Below are positions 16,001 through 27,303 of a stretch of 64,000 nt of DNA, in pieces; position 1 is the stretch's first letter; each line of letters opens with the position of its first letter. The notes under the pieces are model-generated. The model was not told the DNA's origin. It worked only from the letters and a program-made list of their open reading frames with translations, and searched no databases. A program made the position numbers and the translations under genes. The stretch is taken from NCBI GenBank assembly GCA_001650955.1, contig LXYP01000003.1, positions 248,001 through 312,000 on the forward strand, given 5' to 3'. The DNA comes from Sphingomonadales bacterium EhC05. GTDB taxonomy: Bacteria; Pseudomonadota; Alphaproteobacteria; Sphingomonadales; Sphingomonadaceae.

Positions 16001-17241
16001 AGAAACTGATTATTACCGCCGCTATGGCGCTGGCACTACCATTAGGTCTTTCGGCTTGCGGCGCTTCTGACAGCGGCGAACACGCTGAAAAAGGACATGG
16101 CGAAAACGAAGAAGCGGCCAAAGGCCCTAATGGCGGACGATTGCTGACAGACGGAGATTTTGCCGTCGAAGTGACTATATTCGAGGAAGGACAAGACCCG
16201 CAATTTCGTGTCTATGCTAGTCGCGATGGAGAGCCGGTTGATCCCAAATCGGTAAAACTTTCCATCACTTTGAAGCGCTTGGGCGGCGTGATCAATAAAT
16301 TCTCCTTCACACCCGAAGGCAAGTATCTTTTAGGGCAAGGCGCAGTCGAAGAGCCGCACAGCTTCGATGTCGAAGTCGTCGCGGTCGTCGATGGCAAACG
16401 CAGTCGCTGGACTTACGAAAGCTACGAAGGACGCACGACGATCACTCCCGAAGCCGCCAAGCAGGGCGGAATCGAAATTGGCACGGCTGGGCCAGCTAAG
16501 ATCGGCGATGCGCGCGAGCTTTACGGAACGGTCGAGCTCGATCCTTCAGCGATATCTGAAATCCGCGGCCAGTTTCCTGGCCGGGTGGTTTCGGTAACCA
16601 AACAAGTAGGCGATTACGTGCGCAAGGGTGATCTGCTGGCGCGAGTCGAATCTTCCGAGAGCTTGCAGATATATCCCGTTTACTCGACCGTAAGCGGAGT
16701 GGTCGCAGAACGCGGCGGCAATCCCGGCAATATGACCGGGGGCGAACCACTTTACGTCATCACCAATCCTGGCGCGACGACAGTGGTGTTCAACATCTTC
16801 CCGCGTGACCTGGGCATCGTCAGGCCTGGAATGCGTGTCGACGTGGAGGCACAGGACGGGCGGATCGTTGGCGCAGCGACGCTCGGGCGGTATCTGTCAG
16901 AGGGTAATGCAGAAGCGGGAACCGCTCTTATCCGGGCGTCCATTCCCAATCGTGGCGGATGGATAAGACCGGGCATGACGATGCGTGGACGGTTGAACGT
17001 AAATCAAGAGAGCGTTCCGCTGGCCGTTCGCACTGAAGCCATCCAGCCATTCCGGGATTTTCAGGTCGTTTACGCAAGATACGGCGATAAATACGAAGTG
17101 CGGATGCTTGAACTGGGCCGGAAAGGTAAAGAATTTACCGAAGTGCTCTCGGGCATCGAGCCAGGCACGCCCTATGTTACCGAGGGGTCATTCCTTGTAC
17201 GCGCGGACGTCGAAAAGTCCGGCGCCAGTCACGACCACTAA
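15997..17241 (+). CDS. czcB: CzcB-like periplasmic adaptor (membrane fusion protein)
   Basis: Links inner-membrane RND pump and outer-membrane channel. 414 residues with a lipobox LSAC (acylated Cys 21), a His/Glu-rich segment after it (EHAEKGHGENEEAAKG) that could bind metal, then biotinyl-lipoyl-like region (GRVVSVTKQVGDYVRKGDLLA) and beta-barrel domain. C-terminus ends in HDH. Sixteen bases before czcA. Confidence 0.92.
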   Translation: MKKLIITAAMALALPLGLSACGASDSGEHAEKGHGENEEAAKGPNGGRLLTDGDFAVEVTIFEEGQDPQFRVYASRDGEPVDPKSVKLSITLKRLGGVINKFSFTPEGKYLLGQGAVEEPHSFDVEVVAVVDGKRSRWTYESYEGRTTITPEAAKQGGIEIGTAGPAKIGDARELYGTVELDPSAISEIRGQFPGRVVSVTKQVGDYVRKGDLLARVESSESLQIYPVYSTVSGVVAERGGNPGNMTGGEPLYVITNPGATTVVFNIFPRDLGIVRPGMRVDVEAQDGRIVGAATLGRYLSEGNAEAGTALIRASIPNRGGWIRPGMTMRGRLNVNQESVPLAVRTEAIQPFRDFQVVYARYGDKYEVRMLELGRKGKEFTEVLSGIEPGTPYVTEGSFLVRADVEKSGASHDH

Positions 17242-20430
<3,189 letters not shown>

Positions 20431-20452
20431 ACACTACGAAAGGAGTTCTTTC

Positions 20453-21175
20453 ATGCCGCATTTGGCGATACTGAAACCGCCCGGCCTCTCCCGGCACTTT
20501 TTGGCTGCTCTGGCAATTACACTATTGCTGCTGTGCGCGGCGGGCGAGGCGTGGGCGCACAACGTCGCGGAAGGCGACAAGGGCTATATTCAGGAGAGCA
20601 GCGGGGTGCTTTTCTGGCCTTTCGTCTATCTCGGCGCCAAGCATATGGTTACCGGCTACGACCATCTCCTGTTTCTGTTCGGCGTCATCTTCTTCCTTTA
20701 CCGGATGAAGGACATCGGCATCTATGTGACGCTATTCGCCATCGGCCATTCGACCACGCTGCTGTTCGGTGTTCTGACCGGGATCAGCGCCAACGCCTAC
20801 ATTATCGACGCGATCATCGGCCTTTCGGTCGTGTACAAGGCGCTCGACAACCTCGGCGCCTTCCAGCGATGGTTCGGCTTTCAGCCGAACACCAAGGCTG
20901 CGACACTCATCTTTGGTTTCTTTCACGGCTTCGGTTTAGCGACCAAAATTCTCGAGTTCGAGATCGCCGAGGACGGCCTGATTGTCAATCTCATCGCGTT
21001 CAATATCGGGGTGGAGCTGGGCCAGCTGCTGGCGCTCGCCGCAATTCTCATCCTGATGGGCTTCTGGCGCAAAACGGAAAGTTTCATGCGCCATGCTTTT
21101 GCCGCCAATACCGTTTTGATGGCCGCGGGCTTCATGCTCGTCGGCTTCCAGCTTGCCGGTTACGCGGCCAACTAG
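20453..21175 (+). CDS. HupE/UreJ-family membrane protein
   Basis: 240 residues: signal-like N-terminus ending near EAWAH, then six to seven membrane helices with GYDHLLFLFGVIFFL and FGFFHGFGLATKI, the His-containing motifs of HupE/UreJ proteins (nickel or cobalt transport is proposed for the family). Starts 22 bases after czcA with a good AGGAG site. Likely a metal-handling accessory of the czc operon. Confidence 0.82.
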   Translation: MPHLAILKPPGLSRHFLAALAITLLLLCAAGEAWAHNVAEGDKGYIQESSGVLFWPFVYLGAKHMVTGYDHLLFLFGVIFFLYRMKDIGIYVTLFAIGHSTTLLFGVLTGISANAYIIDAIIGLSVVYKALDNLGAFQRWFGFQPNTKAATLIFGFFHGFGLATKILEFEIAEDGLIVNLIAFNIGVELGQLLALAAILILMGFWRKTESFMRHAFAANTVLMAAGFMLVGFQLAGYAAN

Positions 21176-21193
21176 GACAAAGGAAAATCTGCC

Positions 21194-21817
21194 ATGTTTA
21201 ATTCACAGCACCCCGACCCCGCCGATCTCCCCACCACGGGGCAATTGCTGCGCGCAACCGCGATCGCGGCTGTCTCCGCCGGTGCCATTCTGGTTACGGT
21301 CATTTTGCCGAGCGAGTATGCGATTGACCCGACCGGTATCGGCCGCACCTTGGGATTGACCCAGATGGGTGAGATCAAGATGCAGCTCGCTGAAGAGGCC
21401 GCAGCCGACGCGGCGATGGATACTTCTGCCAACCAAGAAGTAACCGCCGCGCCAGCGTCTGCGTCGACCGAGCAGCCCGCGCCAGCAACCGACGGCGATA
21501 CGCGTAGCGACGTGACTACCATTACGCTTGCCCCGGGCGAAGGGGCAGAGATCAAGGTTACCATGGCCGATGGCGCTCGGACCGACTTCGATTGGTCAGT
21601 TGAGGGCGGACACGTCAATTATGACATTCATGCCGATGCCCCGGGCATATCCTATCACGGCTATGGCAAAGGCAGGGAATCCACCGGCGAGAACGGCACG
21701 CTCGTCGCCGCATTTGACGGCAATCATGGCTGGTTTTGGCGCAACCGCTCTGGCGGGACCGTCACCGTGACGCTGAGAACAGATGGCGCCTACACCGAGC
21801 TCAAGCGCGTGGTCTGA
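21194..21817 (+). CDS. single-pass membrane-anchored periplasmic protein of the czc operon
   Basis: 207 residues. One membrane helix near residues 18-40 followed by an Ala/Glu-rich stalk and a small beta-rich C-terminal domain (about 100-207) with EGGHVNYDIHADA and GNHGWFWRN. It resembles proteins called transmembrane anchor protein that sit beside czcA-hupE; no biochemical role is known to me. Eighteen bases downstream of the hupE-like gene. Confidence 0.7.
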   Translation: MFNSQHPDPADLPTTGQLLRATAIAAVSAGAILVTVILPSEYAIDPTGIGRTLGLTQMGEIKMQLAEEAAADAAMDTSANQEVTAAPASASTEQPAPATDGDTRSDVTTITLAPGEGAEIKVTMADGARTDFDWSVEGGHVNYDIHADAPGISYHGYGKGRESTGENGTLVAAFDGNHGWFWRNRSGGTVTVTLRTDGAYTELKRVV

Positions 21818-21818
21818 C

Positions 21819-21941
21819 GTGTTCTCGATTCTATCCAATGTTGCTTACCGCCACTTGCTCGTGGGGCAGGCAATCGCGCTGATCGGCACAGGGCTTGCGA
21901 CCGTCGTGGGGCCTAGCCGCCTTCGTTTTAGAGGTTATTAA
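21819..21941 (+). pseudogene. 5' remnant of an MFS transporter gene at island boundary
   Basis: Directly after the anchor-protein stop, a GTG-initiated frame reads FSILSNVAYRHLLVGQ then AIALIGTGLATV, the N-terminal first helix of a major-facilitator exporter. After about base 21906 the reading turns to unrelated residues and stops at TAA 21939-21941. The rest of the transporter is absent, so this is a truncated gene that marks a recombination point between the czc island and the catabolic genes. Confidence 0.62.
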
Positions 21942-22034
21942 TAGGTCTGACGCAATCTCAACCCGAGCGTTGATGGTCACATCCAGTATTGGGCCGATTG
22001 AAAGTGGTTTGGGGGAGGGTTTTGCGGCTTTCAC

Positions 22035-22052
22035 TTGTATGCTTCCATACAA
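22035..22052 (+). promoter_or_regulatory. MarR-type operator copy 1, before the GPH symporter
   Basis: Perfect 18-base palindrome TTGTATGCTTCCATACAA, 45 bases before the symporter ATG. Near-identical copies occur at 24174 and 26534. Probable binding site of the MarR protein at 23627. Confidence 0.75.
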
Positions 22053-22097
22053 TCTGCTCTTTTAGCGATGGAGACATAGTGGGAGGATTTGGCGTTG

Positions 22098-23612
22098 ATG
22101 GACGATCAGTCAGAGAAATCAGGCCGCGAGGTGGTGACTGCCGACCCTGCCGCATCAGTTCCGGTGGCAACCACATCCGGCCAGGCACCCAGCGACATTC
22201 CGCCGCTGGGTCTGGGAACCAAACTGGCCTACGGATTTGGCGCTGTCGCCAACGGCGTGAAAGACCAAGGCTACAACTATTTTTTGATGTTCTTCTACAG
22301 CGCGGTGATGGGACTGGATGCTGGCCTTGCCGGACTGGCTATTTTTCTAGCTCTAATCCTCGACGCTCTTAGCGATCCGCTGGTCGGATATTTTTCCGAC
22401 AATTTCCGCTCCCGATGGGGCAGGCGGCATCCGTTTATGTATGCCTCGGTCATTCCGCTGGTCGTAGCATATTACTTCGTGTGGACTCCGCCGGAAGGGC
22501 TCAGTCAGGGGGGACTGTTTGCCTATCTCCTGATACTGGCCGTGCTGACGAGAACGTTCATTACCTTTTACCAGGTTCCTAGCACCGCGATGGTCCCGGA
22601 ACTGTCCGACAATTACGACAAACGTACCGACATTATGGCCTATCGGTATTTCTTCGGATGGCTGGGCGGCGCTTCGATGTCCGTCATTGCGCTCGCGTTT
22701 TTTCTCGTCCCGACCGAAACGGTTAGCAACGGCTATTTCAATGTGGAAGGATACCGCACCTATGGCTTTGTCGCTTCATCGCTGATCCTTTTGGGCGTGT
22801 TGGTTTCCAGCATCGCGACACATCATAGAATTCCTTATATGAAATCGCCGCCACCGCCAGAGCACAGGACGGCGAGAAAAATCTTCGGCGAGATTTTCGA
22901 AACCCTTGCGAACCGCTCATTTCTGGTTCTGTTCGCCGCAGTCCTGTTCGGATCGGCAGCGACAGGCGTGTCGGCTGGGCTCAATCACTATTTGATGGGA
23001 TTCTTCTGGGGCTTTTCGCCTGAGGAAGTGTCACGCATACAGTTGGCCCTGTTCGTGTCATGCGTTGCCGCGTTGATCCTGTCGCAAGTCATGTCGCGTA
23101 TTATCGGCAAGAAAAGCGGTGCCTTGATCACTGGCGGCATCGCAATGATCATGACTCCCTTGCCCTATTTTCTGCGCTTCATGGATCTGCTCCCGCAAAA
23201 CGGGGATGATGCTCTTTTCTATTTCATCCTCATTTTCCAGACAGTCGATATAGCCCTTATTATCGCTGCCCAGATTTTGATGTCGTCGATGATTGCCGAC
23301 ATCGTCGAACAAAGCGAATTGAAGACGGGCCGCCGGTCGGAAGGCGTCTTTTTTGCAGCGATCAGTTTTTCGCGCAAATGCACCTTGGGCTTAGGCGGGA
23401 TGATGGTGGCGCTCATTCTCTCGCTCGCCGCATTTCCCGAAGGCGCACAGCCCGAAGATGTGTCACAGGCTGCTATCAATGGGATTGGCTGGTATTATAT
23501 CCCGGTGATATTCGGGCTTTGGCTCGCCATGCTGGGATGCATATCGGCCTATTCGATCAGCCGCGATGACCATGAAGCCAATCTGGCAGAATTGCGCAGG
23601 CGAAACGGGTAA
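22098..23612 (+). CDS. MFS transporter, glycoside-pentoside-hexuronide:cation symporter type
   Basis: Inner-membrane uptake carrier, 504 residues from the ATG (GGAGG ribosome site at 22082-22086); TTG codons at 22089 and 22095 are alternative in-frame starts. Twelve membrane helices with the GPH/MelB signatures DALSDPLVGYFSDNFRSRWGRR in loop 2-3 and a later QSELKTGRRSEG loop. Sphingomonad catabolic islands often use such symporters for hydrophobic or glycosylated substrates. Expressed from a promoter carrying operator copy 1; convergent with the MarR gene. Confidence 0.85.
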   Translation: MDDQSEKSGREVVTADPAASVPVATTSGQAPSDIPPLGLGTKLAYGFGAVANGVKDQGYNYFLMFFYSAVMGLDAGLAGLAIFLALILDALSDPLVGYFSDNFRSRWGRRHPFMYASVIPLVVAYYFVWTPPEGLSQGGLFAYLLILAVLTRTFITFYQVPSTAMVPELSDNYDKRTDIMAYRYFFGWLGGASMSVIALAFFLVPTETVSNGYFNVEGYRTYGFVASSLILLGVLVSSIATHHRIPYMKSPPPPEHRTARKIFGEIFETLANRSFLVLFAAVLFGSAATGVSAGLNHYLMGFFWGFSPEEVSRIQLALFVSCVAALILSQVMSRIIGKKSGALITGGIAMIMTPLPYFLRFMDLLPQNGDDALFYFILIFQTVDIALIIAAQILMSSMIADIVEQSELKTGRRSEGVFFAAISFSRKCTLGLGGMMVALILSLAAFPEGAQPEDVSQAAINGIGWYYIPVIFGLWLAMLGCISAYSISRDDHEANLAELRRRNG

Positions 23613-23626
23613 GGAATAAGCGGCCC

Positions 23627-24097
23627 TCAAAGATTGGCGACATTGCGACGGATAGACCCCAAGACCTGAGCCGCGACAGCCAGCTCATCCTCTGCGATGC
23701 CAGCAAAAGCCCGGCTAGCGACATCGCTCCCGATCTGCGTCATTTTTTCGGACGAAGCGATCGCACGCTTGCTGGCGATGACCCGTCTCACACGCTGGTC
23801 ATCCTCGTCATCATATCGCTTGATATACCCTTTTTCTTCAAGCTGCCGGATCAAATTTCCAGCCGAAGCGCGGCCAATATCAAGGGAATCGGCCAGTTCT
23901 GTCTGGGTAGGCGAACCAATTATCAATACGCGGACAAGCACTTGCCACTGCGCCCTTGTTAGGCCCAGTTGTTGCATTTCCTTGTCATAGGCCCGTCGCA
24001 ATTTACGGGTCACATCCCCCAACAGAAAGCTGAATTCGATCTGACCTGCCTGCTGAACCGCAGCGGCTCCCATATCTTCTTTACCTACCGCCGTCAT
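23627..24097 (-). CDS. MarR-family transcriptional regulator
   Basis: 156 residues from the ATG preceded by GGAGG; the frame is open further upstream to 24154. Winged HTH in LTRAQWQVLVRVLIIGS and TELADSLDIGRASAGNLIRQLEEKG, wing DDEDDQRVRRVIASK, flanked by dimerisation helices. Convergent with the symporter, divergent from the P450. Its intergenic region holds operator copy 2, so it is the natural candidate repressor for all three copies; the ligand is probably the pathway substrate (inference). Confidence 0.9.
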   Translation of the reverse strand: MTAVGKEDMGAAAVQQAGQIEFSFLLGDVTRKLRRAYDKEMQQLGLTRAQWQVLVRVLIIGSPTQTELADSLDIGRASAGNLIRQLEEKGYIKRYDDEDDQRVRRVIASKRAIASSEKMTQIGSDVASRAFAGIAEDELAVAAQVLGSIRRNVANL

Positions 24098-24173
24098 CTT
24101 TCCTCCGGTCATGCAACAATGTCGTCGCCAAGGACCTTTATCATTTTTGCACAATTAACAACCCTATTGCATT

Positions 24174-24191
24174 TTGTATGCTTTCCTACAA
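24174..24191 (+). promoter_or_regulatory. MarR-type operator copy 2, between MarR and P450 genes
   Basis: TTGTATGCTTTCCTACAA; the first ten bases are identical to copies 1 and 3 and one arm base differs. It also sits in a wider palindrome ATTTTGTA-N8-TACAAAAT (24171-24194). It overlaps the first possible ATG of the P450 frame, arguing for a downstream start. Confidence 0.75.
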
Positions 24192-24243
24192 AATGCCTCA
24201 AGCCGACAAAAACCCGGGTGAATATGAATTAGGAGAGAGCGTT

Positions 24244-25458
24244 TTGTCAGAACCCGCCAAAGGAAACATTATCGAACTGACCGCCTTCAATGACGAAGCG
24301 CGCGAGAATCCTCACCGCAAGTTGAAAAACCTGCGTGAGACTGCGCCTGCCATGCGTGATGATGCGACCAAAGTCTGGATGATTAGCCGGTATGACGACG
24401 TTCGCGGCCTCGTAAACGATACGACCATGCTCCGCAGTCCGCACGCTGCTGAAGAGGGTTCGATAAGTCGGCGTTTTGCGCAGTTGAATGATGGGGAAGG
24501 ACCGCAGAGCATCCTATTCATGGACGATCCTGACCATTCGCGCGTTCGCAAGCCGCTTGCCAAGGCCCTGTATAAACGCATCCAGTCCATGAAAACCGAA
24601 ATAGAGGAGTTGATCGACTCGGTCATCGACTCTTGCCCTGCCAACGGTACTTTTGACTTGATGAAAGACGTGGCGGTTCCCGTGCCGATATTGGTAATCG
24701 CGCATATATTGGGCGTCGATGAGAGTCGGCTTGGTGAATTCCGCAATTGGTCGGAGGCCGCTATCCTTTCGCTTAACCCTGTCCGCACGGCTGAACAAAC
24801 CGCTCAAATGGAGGCCGGTAATGAGGCTCTACGGCATTATTTTGGGGAATTGCTTGAAAAGCGGCGCAGAGAGCCATGCGATGACCTGATATCTGACATG
24901 GCGGCGCACCAGAAAAACGGTGGTGAGATGAGCAATGCGGAATTGCTAACCAATCTTGCAGGTCTGCTAATCGGTGGCAATCTCACCACCACTGATCTGA
25001 TCGGCAACGGCCTGTGGCTGTTGCTTACCCATCCTTTGCAGCTCCAGAAACTGCGCTCCGACCGCAGCCTGACCGGACCTGCCGTGGACGAGATATTGCG
25101 CTTTGAATCTCCGGTTGCATCGACCTCACGGACATTGCCGAACGATAGCGAAGTGGCAGGCTGCCCAATGAAAGGTACCCAGACCGTATTCTGCTCGCTG
25201 CACAGTGCCAACCGCGATCCGGATATATTCGAAGAGCCCGATCAGTTCGACATCACTAGACCGAAGAAAGCCCATGTGGCTTTCGGCGGCGGTCAACATT
25301 TATGTATTGGCGCACCGCTTGCGCGGATAGAAGCCCGAAGGGTCTTGGAAAGACTGCTCGATCGTTATGATACCATAGAACTGGCGCAAGACGAGATCAT
25401 TTGGCGCCAACTTCCGTTTTTCAGGGGAATAGAAGAATTGCAGATTCGCGTTTCCTGA
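24244..25458 (+). CDS. cytochrome P450
   Basis: Soluble class I bacterial P450, 404 residues from TTG 24244, which has an AGGAGAG site at proper distance; the frame opens earlier (ATG at 24178 and 24193), but those lie in or next to the operator and lack ribosome sites. Motifs: I-helix GLLIGGNLTTTDLIG, K-helix EILRFES, haem loop FGGGQHLCIGAPLAR with Cys ligand. Needs ferredoxin and reductase partners from elsewhere (a ferredoxin is at 41873). Substrate unknown. Confidence 0.9.
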   Translation: MSEPAKGNIIELTAFNDEARENPHRKLKNLRETAPAMRDDATKVWMISRYDDVRGLVNDTTMLRSPHAAEEGSISRRFAQLNDGEGPQSILFMDDPDHSRVRKPLAKALYKRIQSMKTEIEELIDSVIDSCPANGTFDLMKDVAVPVPILVIAHILGVDESRLGEFRNWSEAAILSLNPVRTAEQTAQMEAGNEALRHYFGELLEKRRREPCDDLISDMAAHQKNGGEMSNAELLTNLAGLLIGGNLTTTDLIGNGLWLLLTHPLQLQKLRSDRSLTGPAVDEILRFESPVASTSRTLPNDSEVAGCPMKGTQTVFCSLHSANRDPDIFEEPDQFDITRPKKAHVAFGGGQHLCIGAPLARIEARRVLERLLDRYDTIELAQDEIIWRQLPFFRGIEELQIRVS

Positions 25459-25490
25459 CCTTGTACGGAAAGAAAAATGGATAACGGGAA

Positions 25491-26519
25491 TCAGGCAGCG
25501 TCTTCTGAGCGCCGTTTTTCCGCCTGCTGCGACCACCAGCTTTGATCGTAGCCCCGATTGGTAAAACTGTCCGGCCGGGATTCATATTTGTCCGTCGAGA
25601 GCCAAAGCCGTTTCAGGTGCCGTTTGCGATCCTCTTCTTCGTAATCCTCATAAGCAGTGCGCGAATGAAAGATCACGTAGTTGTTGACGAATTGCACATC
25701 GCCGGGTTGCAGTTCCATATCTAGCCGGAAATCAGGATCGACGGTCAAAGCATCAAGCGCATCAAGCGCTTTAATGTCGGTTGCCGAAAGGCGAGGTAAC
25801 TCTTCGAACCGCTGTGCGCTATCGATGAAACCGCGGATATAGCGGTTGAACAGACGGCCGTCGTGCCGGGTGAACGTCGGCATTTCGTAATAGGGCGTCG
25901 ACCCCGGCTTTTCTTCACCGCGCCAATCATAGGCGAAGGGGCTGTAATGTCTTTCACACAATTCCGGGCGCGAACGAGCCAATTCGTTATGGCAGGCAAC
26001 CGAACTGACAATCGAACTCAGCCCCCCGGTTTTTGAAGTGCGCAAGCACATCAGGCCGACCAGGTCCGAACCGTCCGTATGGAATGGTAGACGTATATTC
26101 GTCTGATACCCGCGCACTGTCGGATCGAGAATGCTGCGACCAGTATCACGCACGTCGCCCAGCACATCTCCGCGTGCATTCTGCGGCCACGGGCTTCCAA
26201 TATAGTTGCCCATGCCCCAAAAAACCGAACTGGCATCTTCCTTCGAATAGTCCAGTGCAGGAAAGCCGCGTATGAGAAAGAAACCGCGACCGTTCACGAG
26301 CTCTTCGGCCAATTCGTCTAGAACAGGCCCCAAGCTCGGCAGTGGAAAATCATCCCGCTTAATAGCAATGCCTGTCAGACCTTTGCCCTTGGCATGGGTC
26401 AGCGCGGCATCAAGCTCGGCTATCTGACTTTCTGACAGGTGGTAAATCCAGCTATCATCCTTGCGCCATTGAGATGCCCGCCAGTCAGCTTTGGATTTGA
26501 TCGGGGTTGCTACGCTCAT
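25491..26519 (-). CDS. TauD/TfdA-family Fe(II)/2-oxoglutarate dioxygenase
   Basis: 342 residues from the ATG (a GTG one codon upstream is possible). Iron triad visible as H147-x-D149 (LPFHTDGSD) and H285 (VIFHSRTAY), with Arg-rich RKRHLKRLWL after it for 2-oxoglutarate. N-terminal part is longer than TauD itself. Convergent with the P450, and its own promoter carries operator copy 3, so both are probably controlled together. Substrate not deducible; such enzymes hydroxylate or cleave ethers, sulfonates or terpenoid rings. Confidence 0.87.
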   Translation of the reverse strand: MSVATPIKSKADWRASQWRKDDSWIYHLSESQIAELDAALTHAKGKGLTGIAIKRDDFPLPSLGPVLDELAEELVNGRGFFLIRGFPALDYSKEDASSVFWGMGNYIGSPWPQNARGDVLGDVRDTGRSILDPTVRGYQTNIRLPFHTDGSDLVGLMCLRTSKTGGLSSIVSSVACHNELARSRPELCERHYSPFAYDWRGEEKPGSTPYYEMPTFTRHDGRLFNRYIRGFIDSAQRFEELPRLSATDIKALDALDALTVDPDFRLDMELQPGDVQFVNNYVIFHSRTAYEDYEEEDRKRHLKRLWLSTDKYESRPDSFTNRGYDQSWWSQQAEKRRSEDAA

Positions 26520-26533
26520 CACTTGTCCTCTCT

Positions 26534-26551
26534 TTGTATGCTTACATACAA
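26534..26551 (-). promoter_or_regulatory. MarR-type operator copy 3, before the TauD-type gene
   Basis: TTGTATGCTTACATACAA, perfect 7-base arms around a 4-base centre, 15 bases before the dioxygenase ATG. Matches copy 1 at 17 of 18 positions. Confidence 0.75.
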
Positions 26552-26817
26552 TATCAGAGATCAGTAAGCAATGGCTACTGTCTCAAGCCGGTTTTGCGAA
26601 AGTTAAATGCGAAACGATCGGTGCTGTGCACGGACGCTATCTTGGCTACGCGGGTTGGTTTACGTCATCCAAGGGGATGCGCTTTTGGACAGAAATCACG
26701 TCGAACGTGGTGCATCAACACCTGGTCATTTGCCAGCTATGGGCTGCATAAAATCAGTCCGGCAGCAACGGGGGTTGCGATTTACGATCGCTATGAAAAT
26801 AGATAATCATTGCATAT
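26552..26817. other. intergenic region between divergent TauD-type and emrR-type genes
   Basis: About 290 bases separate operator copy 3 and the MarR/EmrR gene. Short overlapping open frames exist but have no ribosome site, no recognisable protein and mutual overlap, so I do not call a gene. It must hold promoters for both directions. Confidence 0.4.
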
Positions 26818-26833
26818 AATAACGATTGTTATT
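26818..26833 (+). promoter_or_regulatory. palindromic operator before emrR-like gene
   Basis: AATAAC-GATT-GTTATT, perfect 6-base arms, 11 bases upstream of the MarR/EmrR ATG. Likely autoregulatory site controlling the three-gene efflux operon. Confidence 0.6.
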
Positions 26834-26844
26834 AGTTTGCCGTC

Positions 26845-27303
26845 ATGAGCGACAATATTGGATTTGTTATTGGCGATATCTCTCGCCTGATCCGCCGCAC
26901 ATTTGATGAACGCGCCAAGGAAATTGGCGTGACCCGCCCGCAATGGCGAGTGTTGACCTGGCTCAAACGCAATGAGGGTATTAATCAGGGCGGGCTTGCG
27001 GAGTTACTAGAACTGGATGCGATGACCGTCTGCCGGATGGTTGACCGTTTGCAGGAAAGTGAACTGATAGAGCGTCGCCCCGATCCAACCGATCGGCGGG
27101 CTTGGCAATTATTTCTGACACCAAAAGCGATTGCCATAACCAATAAATTGCGTCCGATAGGTGAAGAATTGTTGCAGGAAGCGATGGACGGCATTTCGGA
27201 AGCTGAGCAGGAACAATTGCATCATCTGCTTGATCAGGTTCGCAGCAGGTTCCAGCGCATTGACGAAGAAGCCACAGACCGGCGGCATATAGCCAATGGC
27301 TGA
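26845..27303 (+). CDS. MarR/EmrR-family repressor of the efflux operon
   Basis: 152 residues. MarR winged HTH: VTRPQWRVLTWLKRNEGINQ, LAELLELDAMTVCRMVDRLQ, wing PDPTDRRAWQLFLTPKA. Overlaps the adaptor gene by eight bases, so it is the first gene of an emrRAB-like operon that it probably represses until a toxic or substrate molecule is bound. Distinct from the MarR at 23627; closer in its wing to the one at 60591. Confidence 0.9.
   Translation: MSDNIGFVIGDISRLIRRTFDERAKEIGVTRPQWRVLTWLKRNEGINQGGLAELLELDAMTVCRMVDRLQESELIERRPDPTDRRAWQLFLTPKAIAITNKLRPIGEELLQEAMDGISEAEQEQLHHLLDQVRSRFQRIDEEATDRRHIANG

Noticed and set aside
20533-21201. 222-codon plus-strand frame rich in Arg
   Set aside because: It overlaps the HupE-like gene in another frame; its Arg/His-rich, low-complexity translation is a GC-rich shadow.
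26491-26819. three overlapping short plus-strand frames between the TauD-type gene and emrR
   Set aside because: They overlap each other and operator copy 3, have no ribosome sites and no protein resemblance.
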